The notes below the pieces were generated by a model. The model was not told the DNA's origin. It did no database searches and saw nothing but the letters and a program-made list of their open reading frames with translations. DNA of 5,446 bases, from contig JAHHLF010000064.1 of the NCBI GenBank assembly GCA_018679315.1, positions 1 to 5,446 of the forward strand, in the 5' to 3' direction. Origin of the DNA: Bacteroidia bacterium. GTDB taxonomy: Bacteria > Bacteroidota > Bacteroidia > Flavobacteriales > Flavobacteriaceae. The position numbers and the translations under genes are program-made. Positions 1 through 5,446 of this stretch are shown here, piece after piece (within the stretch, counting starts at the first letter, position 1; each line of letters opens with the position of its first letter).

Positions 1-183
1 CAATTTAATATCTGCTATCGGGTTGCAGCAGATATAGGAAAAGGTATTATCAGATGCCCGATAGTCACTACTCTCCAAGAGAATACTATTGGGAAAAGTA
101 TCCCGGATCTTTAGATAAATACTCACGGGGGTGAGGGTATCCGATAATATTTTTTTTACATGTGTCTCTAGTGTAAAAGCCAT
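1..183 (-). CDS. trpE: Anthranilate synthase component I, N-terminal part (runs off left edge)
   Basis: TrpE with a TrpG partner converts chorismate and glutamine to anthranilate, the first committed step of tryptophan synthesis in the cytoplasm. Reading the minus strand from the ATG at 183 gives 61 open codons to the window edge, beginning MAFTLETHVKKIL. Recognisable TrpE N-terminal motifs are TPVSIYLKIRD (residues 18-28) and SILLESSDYRASDNTFSYIC (33-52). The LLES stretch (35-38) matches the tryptophan feedback-binding motif of enteric TrpE, so allosteric inhibition is probably retained. The catalytic chorismate-binding domain lies outside the window. No clear Shine-Dalgarno site precedes the ATG, which is usual in Bacteroidota. 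An ATG at 199 is in another frame and reaches a stop inside trpE, so 183 is preferred. The upstream leader and attenuator support the assignment independently. The rest of a trp operon presumably lies to the left (inference). Confidence 0.93.
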   Translation of the reverse strand, partial: MAFTLETHVKKILSDTLTPVSIYLKIRDTFPNSILLESSDYRASDNTFSYICCNPIADIKL

Positions 184-208
184 ATTCTATATAATTCATA
201 AGAAAACA

Positions 209-238
209 AAAAGGCTTGTCGTGATAGACAAGCCTTTT
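209..238 (-). terminator. Intrinsic terminator of the trp attenuator (3:4 hairpin)
   Basis: On the minus strand AAAAGGCTTGTC pairs perfectly over 12 bp with GACAAGCCTTTT around the loop TATCAC, and is followed by the T-rich tail TTTTTGTTTTCTT. It lies between the Trp-rich leader peptide and trpE, 25 nt before the trpE ATG, which is the position expected of an attenuator. On the plus strand the stem is followed by only TTTT and then CG, so it should terminate minus-strand transcription better. Confidence 0.9.
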
Positions 239-292
239 CGTACAATACGATACGAGGGGGGTCTGCTCACGACATATAACGTAAGTTTAACC
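228..292 (-). promoter_or_regulatory. trp attenuator: alternative 1:2 and 2:3 hairpins
   Basis: Two mutually exclusive foldings of the trp leader RNA can be drawn by eye. Segment 1 (292-280) pairs with segment 2 (271-260): GGUU with GACC and CUUACG with CGUGAG, around an 8-nt loop, starting in the last Trp codon. In the alternative, segment 2 (GUGAGC, 270-265) pairs with GCUUGU (233-228) inside the 5' arm of the terminator, with an inner UCGUA/UACGA stem; this would prevent the terminator. The leader stop codon (267-269) sits inside segment 2. A ribosome stalled on Trp codons would cover segment 1 and favour 2:3 (readthrough). A ribosome reaching the stop would cover segment 2 and allow 3:4 (termination). 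The 2:3 outer stem contains three G-U pairs and is the weakest part. No energies were calculated. Confidence 0.72.
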
Positions 293-323
293 ACCACCAG
301 CTGCGTACTGTAATTCGTTTCAT
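267..323 (-). CDS. trpL: trp operon leader peptide
   Basis: A minus-strand ATG at 323 opens an 18-codon ORF, MKRITVRSWWWLNLRYMS, ending in TGA at 269-267. Three consecutive TGG codons (299-291) in an 18-residue peptide are very unlikely by chance and are the hallmark of a tryptophan-sensing leader peptide. The peptide has no function of its own; ribosome progress through it reports charged tRNA-Trp and sets the choice between the downstream antiterminator and terminator. It lies 83 nt upstream of trpE with a 12-bp terminator stem between them, and 5 nt downstream of a TATATTTG promoter element. There is no Shine-Dalgarno site; initiation may be leaderless. Confidence 0.87.
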   Translation of the reverse strand: MKRITVRSWWWLNLRYMS

Positions 324-328
324 TTAGT

Positions 329-360
329 CAAATATAGAAAGGTTATTGAATTTTCCCAAC
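329..360 (-). promoter_or_regulatory. Bacteroidota-type promoter for trpL-trpE
   Basis: On the minus strand GTTG (360-357) is followed after 20 nt by TATATTTG (336-329), an exact match to the Bacteroidota -7 consensus TAnnTTTG with a TTG -33 element at near-standard spacing. The leader ATG begins 5 nt beyond the -7 box, so the predicted transcript start falls at or next to the AUG. Nothing better was seen further upstream. Confidence 0.65.
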
Positions 361-391
361 GTCTGGTATGAATTTCATAAAAAGAGTTCCT

Positions 392-399
392 TATTTTTG
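392..399 (+). promoter_or_regulatory. Candidate -7 element for the rhodanese-led operon
   Basis: TATTTTTG matches the Bacteroidota consensus TAnnTTTG 21 nt upstream of the rhodanese ATG, implying a short 5' leader. The -33 region is poor (only TATG at 367-370). A weak SD-like AAGG lies at 407-410. The 97-nt spacer between the trp leader and this gene would then carry two divergent, non-overlapping promoters. Confidence 0.42.
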
Positions 400-420
400 C
401 CCTCTTAAGGTATTTCACAA

Positions 421-732
421 ATGTTTGATATTGATAAAGAGGCCTGGGCCGATGGAATAGTAAAGGATAAGGATGCTGTTATCCTGGATGTACGTACTCA
501 GGAAGAAATTGCGGAGGGTCATATTCCCGGTGCTTTGCAGAATGACATCTATGAAAGGCAGGAATTCCTCGACCGACTCGAGCCTTTGGATAGAAATAAG
601 AACTACTATGTGTATTGCCGTTCCGGGAAAAGGAGTGAGCAAGCCTGTGCCGTCATGCATAGCTTAGGATTCAAGACTACTTATAACCTTCCTGGCGGGA
701 TCCTTGAATGGAAGGGTGATATCCAGAGGTAA
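421..732 (+). CDS. Single-domain rhodanese-like sulfurtransferase
   Basis: A 103-residue protein that is essentially one rhodanese domain. Visible family signatures are VILDVRTQEEIAEGHIPGAL (residues 20-39), the active-site loop CRSGKRS (66-72) with Cys66 as the predicted persulfide-carrying residue, and the C-terminal NLPGGILEWKGD (89-100). No signal peptide or membrane segment is seen, so it is probably cytoplasmic. Small rhodaneses of this kind transfer sulfane sulfur to thiol acceptors such as cyanide, glutathione or partner proteins; the physiological acceptor cannot be told from the sequence. It is the first gene of a plus-strand cluster, divergent from trpE, and is followed after 50 nt by the DUF2851 gene. 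The size and intact Cys loop suggest an active enzyme. Confidence 0.92.
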   Translation: MFDIDKEAWADGIVKDKDAVILDVRTQEEIAEGHIPGALQNDIYERQEFLDRLEPLDRNKNYYVYCRSGKRSEQACAVMHSLGFKTTYNLPGGILEWKGDIQR

Positions 733-782
733 CCCAACAAGAGCTGCATGCAAACTGCATATCCTGCAACTACCTTGGGAGA

Positions 783-2063
783 ATGCAGGAAGACTTCCTT
801 CATTTTCTCTGGAAATTCAGAAAATTAGATTTTCCAGGTTTACAGACCAGTTGTGGTCAATCCCTCTTTATTATAGATCCGGGTCACCATAATAAACTAT
901 CAGGCCCAGATTTCTTTAATGCCCGAATACGGCTCAATGATCAATTGTGGGCAGGAAATATAGAGATCCACGTGCGTGCTTCGGATTGGTATGCGCATAA
1001 TCATGAACGCGACCCAAACTATGAAAATGTGATCCTGCATGTGGTCTGGCAGGAAGATATCCCTGTTATCAATATTGCGGGACATGCCATCCCTACCTTG
1101 GAGATGCGAACTATGCTCAGACCTGACTCCTTGCGCTCATACCGCGAATTAATGAAGGTGAGATCAGGGCAGTTTATCAATTGCGATAAGCAAATAGGAA
1201 CAATAAGCACATTTGCTTTAAATGCCTGGATGGAGAGACTGTTCTTTGAACGTCTAATTGAAAAAGTATCACAAATAGAATCCCTACTTCCGGTTTGTAA
1301 TTCGGATTGGGAAGCCGTATCATTCCTGATCCTTCTTCAGGGATTTGGTTCTAAGATCAACAAAGAAAATTTTTCTGAACTGGGACGAAAAATACCTTAT
1401 CAAGTAGTACATAAAGTTAAAAGGGCACCGGCTAAATTAGAAGCAATTCTTTTTGGTATGGCCGGTTTACTTGATGAAAGTGATCCCCTTGATTCGTACC
1501 ATCAATCTTTACGCACGGAATTTGATTTTCTGGCACATAAATTTAATTTGAAGCAAGCTTCGAGAAAGAAAGTGGAATTTTTTAAACTCCGTCCAATGAA
1601 TTTCCCGACAATACGATTATCTCAATTTGCTTCATTCTGGTGTGATGCCAAAAACAGTTTTGAAGCACTTATGTCCGAATCCAGATATGGCAGTTTAGAA
1701 AAAATGTTATCTGCAAAGGCATCTGGGTATTGGGATACGCATTATGTCTTTGGCAAGGAATCTAAAAGGAAACCTAAAAAGACTTCAAAGGCCTTTATCG
1801 AAGTGCTGGTGCTCAATGCTATTCTCCCGTTAAAATTTGCCTATTCCCGCTATCGGGGCATTGATCAAAACGAGAAGATCCTCTCACTCGTTAGATCATT
1901 GAAGCCCGAGAATAATAGCGTCACGCGCTCATATGCCAAATTAGGAATAAATGCTGCATCAGCACTAGAATCACAGGCCTTACTTCAATTATATAAAAGG
2001 TATTGTTTAAAACATCGTTGTTTAGAATGTAGTATCGGTCATTTCTTATTACAGGATAAATAG
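783..2063 (+). CDS. DUF2851 family protein
   Basis: A 426-residue soluble protein recognised as DUF2851 from the start MQEDFLHFLWKF, the segments LSGPDFFNARIRLNDQLWAG (39-58) and EIHVRASDWYAHNHERD (61-77), RPMNFPTIRLSQFA (270-283), and the C-terminal YCLKHRCLECSIGHFLL (407-423). The family is confined largely to Bacteroidota and has no established function to my knowledge. Features worth noting are P42-D43 followed by E61-x-H63 in a predicted beta-rich N-terminal region, a His/Asp-rich stretch at 68-86, Cys134, and a Cys408/Cys413/Cys416 cluster near the C-terminus. There is no signal peptide or transmembrane segment. The ATG at 783 gives the usual family N-terminus; a purine-rich GGGAGA directly abuts it, too close for a good ribosome-binding site. 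The gene lies 50 nt after the rhodanese and 12 nt before the PspC gene, consistent with one operon. Confidence 0.9.
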   Translation: MQEDFLHFLWKFRKLDFPGLQTSCGQSLFIIDPGHHNKLSGPDFFNARIRLNDQLWAGNIEIHVRASDWYAHNHERDPNYENVILHVVWQEDIPVINIAGHAIPTLEMRTMLRPDSLRSYRELMKVRSGQFINCDKQIGTISTFALNAWMERLFFERLIEKVSQIESLLPVCNSDWEAVSFLILLQGFGSKINKENFSELGRKIPYQVVHKVKRAPAKLEAILFGMAGLLDESDPLDSYHQSLRTEFDFLAHKFNLKQASRKKVEFFKLRPMNFPTIRLSQFASFWCDAKNSFEALMSESRYGSLEKMLSAKASGYWDTHYVFGKESKRKPKKTSKAFIEVLVLNAILPLKFAYSRYRGIDQNEKILSLVRSLKPENNSVTRSYAKLGINAASALESQALLQLYKRYCLKHRCLECSIGHFLLQDK

Positions 2064-2075
2064 TATTTTTAGACG

Positions 2076-2303
2076 GTGAAGTACTTCTATCAGATACTGT
2101 ATTATTTCCAAAAGCGCGGATTTGAGGTATGCCGAAGGATAGCAGAACGACTGGGTATTCGAACCCGGGTTGTACGCACATCATTTATTTATTTGACATT
2201 TGTAACCCTGGGTTTCGGGTTTGCCCTTTATCTCTTTCTGGCATTCTGGTTACGGATCAAGGATATGCTTCACACCAAACGAACATCTGTATTTGACTTG
2301 TAG
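2076..2303 (+). CDS. Short PspC-domain membrane protein (GTG start)
   Basis: A 75-residue protein matching the short flavobacterial PspC-domain type: ILYYFQKRGFEVCRRIAERL (7-26), GIRTRVVRTSFIYLTFVTLG (27-46), one hydrophobic segment at about 36-60 (FIYLTFVTLGFGFALYLFLAFWL), and the terminal KRTSVFDL (68-75). PspC in enterobacteria is an inner-membrane sensor of the phage-shock response, but no PspA, PspB or PspF is visible here and the domain is used widely, so a role in envelope stress is only possible. The start is GTG at 2076, 12 nt after the DUF2851 stop; no in-frame ATG occurs before the conserved region, and the length from GTG fits the family. It ends 3 nt before the channel gene, which implies translational coupling with it. 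Confidence 0.85.
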   Translation: MKYFYQILYYFQKRGFEVCRRIAERLGIRTRVVRTSFIYLTFVTLGFGFALYLFLAFWLRIKDMLHTKRTSVFDL

Positions 2304-2306
2304 CCA

Positions 2307-3314
2307 ATGCTAAAACTTTTTAGGTCAAAGATCATAATTGCATTTACACTGATCCTCTGTGTGATCCTAATGGGAACATTGGGATATCGATATATCTCTG
2401 AATACAGCTGGATCGATGCTATTTACATGACCGTAATTACAATAAGCACGGTGGGGTTTATGGAAGTGCGTCCGCTGGGGGCAGAGGCCAAGATCTTTAC
2501 GGTAATACTTATTGCATGCAGTGTTTTTATATTGGGATATGCCCTCTCTGTGATCTCGGAGTATCTCCTGAGCAAGAATACGCTTCAACTCTTAAAGAAA
2601 AATAAGGTGAAAACTAAAATTCAGCAGCTGGAAGGCCACGTCATCATTTGCGGCTTCGGTCGGAATGGTATGCAGGCCGCAGATCGCTTGAAGGCCTATA
2701 AAAGGGATTTCATTGTGATCGAAAAAGACGAAGAAATAATCAATAAGCATGAAGATGACATTCTCTTTATAGAGGGAGATGCTACCGAGGATAATATACT
2801 ACACAAGGCAGGGGTGGATAAGGCTTCTTTTTTAATAGTAGCCTTGCCTGAAGATGCCGATAATTTATTTGTAGTGCTTTCTGTCCGTCAACTGAATCCG
2901 AACATATTTATTATATCCAGGGCGTCACAACCTGGCACACAGAAAAAATTATTCCTGGCTGGCGCTAATAAAGTGATCATGCCGGATAAAATCGGAGGCG
3001 ATCACATGGCTTCGCTTGTTGTCCTGCCAGACTTGATCACTTTTATGGACAAATTATCGGTCGAAGGAGAGAATACGACAAATCTTGAAGAAGTGGCCAT
3101 CGAGGATTTTGCCGGTCAAATAGATGCCCATACGCTTCGTGATCTGGATCTGAGGAGAAAGACCGGTTGTACCATCATTGGATATATCGATCCGAATGGG
3201 GATTATATAATTAATCCTGAGGCCGATCTTCCTCTTCAACCACAGGGTAAAGTCATCGTTCTTGGTCGGCCTGAACAGATTAATAAGTTGAACAATATGT
3301 TCCATATCAATTAA
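2307..3314 (+). CDS. Two-TM potassium channel with RCK (TrkA-N/TrkA-C) domain
   Basis: A 335-residue inner-membrane channel subunit, expected to act as a tetramer. TM1 is at about 8-28, the pore helix at 35-47, the filter at 48-52 (TVGFM), and TM2 at 62-85. A cytoplasmic TrkA-N (RCK) domain follows from 110, with the Rossmann motif CGFGRNG (115-121), an acidic residue ending the second strand (VIEKD, 137-141) and EGDATEDNIL (156-165). A TrkA-C domain occupies about 255-335. The layout is that of MthK-like ligand-gated potassium channels; the nucleotide or ion ligand cannot be predicted from the sequence. The filter has Met52 where the last glycine of TVGYG normally stands, so selectivity or conductance may differ. 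The ATG is 3 nt after the PspC stop, without its own good ribosome-binding site, so coupling is likely. Confidence 0.9.
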   Translation: MLKLFRSKIIIAFTLILCVILMGTLGYRYISEYSWIDAIYMTVITISTVGFMEVRPLGAEAKIFTVILIACSVFILGYALSVISEYLLSKNTLQLLKKNKVKTKIQQLEGHVIICGFGRNGMQAADRLKAYKRDFIVIEKDEEIINKHEDDILFIEGDATEDNILHKAGVDKASFLIVALPEDADNLFVVLSVRQLNPNIFIISRASQPGTQKKLFLAGANKVIMPDKIGGDHMASLVVLPDLITFMDKLSVEGENTTNLEEVAIEDFAGQIDAHTLRDLDLRRKTGCTIIGYIDPNGDYIINPEADLPLQPQGKVIVLGRPEQINKLNNMFHIN

Positions 3315-3393
3315 GGTCATTATTTGATTGCGTAGATAATTTTTAGCATCTTGCCCCTTGTACTAACCAAATTCACCCGCTAAAAACTCCATT

Positions 3394-5022
3394 ATGAAGC
3401 AGAGATTATTTGCCTTTTTAACCCTATTATTTCCTTTAGTTACATTAGCCCAGGAGGAAGCCGAAATGGGATTAGACGAACGTGTCAATGATGCTTTCAT
3501 GCCGATAGCCATTTGGTGGGAAAGCTTTATTTTGACGCCAATTCCTATCGCAGGATACGATATCCCCGTTGTTTTGCTATTGCTGGTCATTGGCGCGACA
3601 TTTTTTACCTTTTATTTCAAATTCCCCAATGTTTTAAAATTTCCCCTCGCGATAAATACAGTAAGAGGTAAGTATGATGAGCTGGAAGGTCCAGAGGGTC
3701 ATGGAGTAGAAAAGGCCGAAGTCAATATAGTTGAAGGCGACTTGCCCGATACGATACGTGATGAAAGCAAAGAAGGGGAAGTAAGCCATTTCCAGGCTTT
3801 GGCAACGGCGGTTTCCGGTACTGTGGGTCTGGGGAACATAGCAGGGGTAGCTGTGGCTATTGCTGTTGGAGGTCCTGGCGCGACATTCTGGATGATCATA
3901 TGTGGTCTAATTGGAATGTCTACCAAGTTTGTGGAATGTACCTTAGGCGTTAAGTATCGGGATGTAGGTGAGGATGGAACGGTCTATGGTGGGCCTATGT
4001 ATTATTTATCCAGAGGCTTAAAGGAAAATGGATTTAAAGGATTGGGCCGGGTACTTGCTGTTGTATTTGCCGTTTTATGTGTAGGTGCTTCATTTGGAGG
4101 GGGCAATGCCTTTCAATCGAATCAGGCAGCCGTACAACTTTCAACTATGTTGAGTCTGGAAGGCGGAGCTACAGGAGTGATCATTGGTGTGGTTCTTGCC
4201 ATACTTGTTGGAATTGTAATTATCGGGGGGATTAAAAAAATTGCTGCTGTAACCGAAAAGATAGTCCCATTCATGGCTGTCATTTATGTGATCGCATCTC
4301 TCATAATTATTTTTGCCAACTTTAGTTATATAGGTGATGCTTTTGGGATGATTATTTCAGGTGCTTTTACCCCAATGGCCGGACTGGGTGGCGTGCTTGG
4401 AGTAATAATCGTAGGATTTCAAAGAGCAGCTTTTTCTAATGAGGCCGGCGCTGGATCTGCAGCCATTGCGCACTCTGCTGTAAAAACCAAGTATCCGGCA
4501 AGCGAAGGGGTTGTCGCACTGCTAGAACCTTTCATAGACACAGTCGTTATTTGTACCATGACAGCCTTAGTTATCATATTTTTCAATATGGATGTGGGAG
4601 CTTTTGAATATGGAAATTCAGTAAATAGTACTGTATTATTGACCGAAACCGGAAACTATGTAGGCGGAGTGGATTTGACTTCTATGGCTTATGACTCGGT
4701 AATTCCCGGATTTAGATATGTATTGACCATTGCAATAATCCTATTTGCTTTTTCAACCATGATTTCATGGTCGTATTACGGATTGCAGTCCTGGAAATTT
4801 TTATTTGGCAGGGGAAAGACGGCTGATGTGATATACAAGTTGTTGTTCTTAACCTTTGTAGTAATTGGTGCGGCTGCAACATTAGATGCAGTTATCAAAT
4901 TTTCTGATGCCATGATCCTGGCTCTTGTATTCCCTAATATGGTTGGCTTATTATTCCTCTTCCCAAGAGTAAAAGAAGAAATGTCCAAATATATGAGGGC
5001 CATAAAATCGATTCGAGAATAA
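3394..5022 (+). CDS. Sodium:alanine/glycine symporter family (AGCS) transporter
   Basis: A 542-residue polytopic inner-membrane protein that should import alanine, glycine or a related small amino acid with Na+. AGCS signatures are SGTVGLGNIAGVAVAI (141-156), GGPGATFWMIICGLIGMSTK (159-178), YGGPMYYLSRGL (198-209), FSNEAGAGSAAIAHSA (347-362), LLEPFIDTVVICTMTALVI (376-394) and FAFSTMISWSYYG (451-463). It is longer than the roughly 450-residue family norm because of two additions: a likely signal peptide (residues 1-19, ending TLA before QEE) and an acidic loop of about 35 residues (95-129, 13 Asp/Glu) before the first core helix. Such an N-terminus agrees with a periplasmic N-terminal end followed by an extra TM at about 57-76. 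The gene starts 79 nt after the channel gene; no convincing promoter or terminator was found in that gap, so it may be co-transcribed. The exact substrate is not predictable. Confidence 0.93.
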   Translation: MKQRLFAFLTLLFPLVTLAQEEAEMGLDERVNDAFMPIAIWWESFILTPIPIAGYDIPVVLLLLVIGATFFTFYFKFPNVLKFPLAINTVRGKYDELEGPEGHGVEKAEVNIVEGDLPDTIRDESKEGEVSHFQALATAVSGTVGLGNIAGVAVAIAVGGPGATFWMIICGLIGMSTKFVECTLGVKYRDVGEDGTVYGGPMYYLSRGLKENGFKGLGRVLAVVFAVLCVGASFGGGNAFQSNQAAVQLSTMLSLEGGATGVIIGVVLAILVGIVIIGGIKKIAAVTEKIVPFMAVIYVIASLIIIFANFSYIGDAFGMIISGAFTPMAGLGGVLGVIIVGFQRAAFSNEAGAGSAAIAHSAVKTKYPASEGVVALLEPFIDTVVICTMTALVIIFFNMDVGAFEYGNSVNSTVLLTETGNYVGGVDLTSMAYDSVIPGFRYVLTIAIILFAFSTMISWSYYGLQSWKFLFGRGKTADVIYKLLFLTFVVIGAAATLDAVIKFSDAMILALVFPNMVGLLFLFPRVKEEMSKYMRAIKSIRE

Positions 5023-5446
5023 ATAGAAACTGGAAAAATAAAGGACCCTACTTCAAGTTCAGCAAACAAGAACGATGTGGGGTTTTTTATTTTCTGTCAT
5101 TGCTGCTCCTATTTCAAGCGGGCTATTATTTCCTTGATTATTATTTATTGCCTATAGGGCCACAACTGGAATTGAATGCCGACTTGCAAGCTCAAATAGA
5201 TTCTTTGAAGGGTGTTCAAGAAGACGAAAAGCGAACTGCATTTTCCATAGATCCAACTAATATTTCAGATTACAGAGGCTACCTCCTGGGTATGTCGCCC
5301 AAGGAGATAGATCGCTTGCACCGGGTACGTGAGAAAGGTAAGCGTATTCAATCTCCTGCAGAATTCCAGAAGGTTACGGGAATATCTGATTCCTTGTTAC
5401 AAGTTATTTCACCTGTGTTGCGTTTTTCTGTAGTTAAGAAGTCTTT
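5019..5446 (+). CDS. Helix-hairpin-helix membrane-anchored protein, 5' part (runs off right edge; non-canonical start)
   Basis: An open frame with clear coding character extends from about 5019 to the window end (142 codons). It begins (ATA)NRNWKNKGPYFKFSKQER, continues with a hydrophobic anchor VFYFLSLLLLFQAGYYFL (codons 22-39), a short charged linker, then a helix-hairpin-helix unit: DYRGYLLGMSPKEIDRLHRV, a basic turn REKGKRI, and AEFQKVTGISDSLLQVISPV. This is the architecture of flavobacterial ComEA-like proteins, which carry several such units; only the first is in the window. HHH units usually bind DNA without sequence specificity, but the role of these anchored proteins is not established. 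No ATG, GTG or TTG occurs in frame between the upstream stop (4935-4937) and the conserved KQER motif; the likeliest start is ATA at 5019, overlapping the symporter stop as ATAA. The next in-frame TTG (5100) would remove part of the anchor. The gene identity is firm, the start is not. Confidence 0.8.
   Translation, partial: MNRNWKNKGPYFKFSKQERCGVFYFLSLLLLFQAGYYFLDYYLLPIGPQLELNADLQAQIDSLKGVQEDEKRTAFSIDPTNISDYRGYLLGMSPKEIDRLHRVREKGKRIQSPAEFQKVTGISDSLLQVISPVLRFSVVKKS

Noticed and set aside
131..313. A 60-codon plus-strand ORF in the left intergenic region
   Set aside because: It lies antisense to the trp leader, attenuator and trpE start, reads straight through the terminator hairpin and has no recognisable protein features.
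415..660. Minus-strand ORF overlapping the rhodanese gene
   Set aside because: It is a shadow of a clearly conserved rhodanese frame; the other minus-strand ORFs over the channel, symporter and DUF2851 genes were rejected for the same reason.
748..760. Small perfect hairpin ATGCA-AAC-TGCAT between the rhodanese and DUF2851 genes
   Set aside because: Only 5 bp, A/T-rich, no T-run after it; no support for a terminator or regulatory role.
3315..3393. Possible promoter in the 79-nt gap before the symporter (TTTG at 3323-3326, TAATTTTT at 3337-3344)
   Set aside because: The two elements are far too close together to be a -33/-7 pair and the second does not fully match TAnnTTTG. No hairpin or riboswitch-like structure was seen either.
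5045..5095. Terminator-like structure: ACCCTAC (5045-5051) could pair with GTGGGGT (5077-5083), followed by a T-rich run
   Set aside because: The loop would be 25 nt, the stem is only 7 bp with one G-U pair, and it lies within the coding sequence of the conserved HHH protein N-terminus. The T-rich run is explained by Phe/Tyr/Leu codons of the membrane anchor.

Overview
The window looks like chromosomal DNA of a marine-type Flavobacteriaceae (Bacteroidota). The evidence is the set of families (a DUF2851 protein, a short PspC protein ending in KRTSVFDL, a flavobacterial-type helix-hairpin-helix membrane protein), weak or absent Shine-Dalgarno sites, and TAnnTTTG-type promoter elements. This placement is inferred from family recognition, not from a database search.

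Left edge, minus strand (1-360): the first 61 codons of trpE (anthranilate synthase component I) run off the left end of the window. Upstream lies what reads as a complete ribosome-mediated trp attenuator: a TTG-20-TATATTTG promoter, an 18-residue leader peptide with three consecutive Trp codons, two competing hairpins, and a perfect 12-bp terminator stem followed by a T-rich run. This is the most interesting element here. Both trpE and the leader peptide are easy to miss, one because it is cut by the window edge and the other because it is very short.

Divergent plus-strand cluster (about 392-5446): a single-domain rhodanese, a DUF2851 protein, a PspC-domain membrane protein, a two-TM potassium channel with an RCK domain, an AGCS-family sodium:amino-acid symporter, and the start of a helix-hairpin-helix protein. 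The first four are spaced by 50, 12 and 3 nt and are probably one transcript. The symporter follows after 79 nt, and the last gene overlaps the symporter stop. The PspC protein and the channel are probably translated together. No shared pathway for the whole cluster is evident; the middle genes are membrane and envelope functions.

Oddities: the last gene has no ATG, GTG or TTG start upstream of its conserved N-terminus, and its natural start position reads ATA inside ATAA, overlapping the symporter stop. The channel has TVGFM where TVGYG is expected. The DUF2851 protein carries a possible nuclease-like PD...ExH signature plus a C-terminal Cys cluster.
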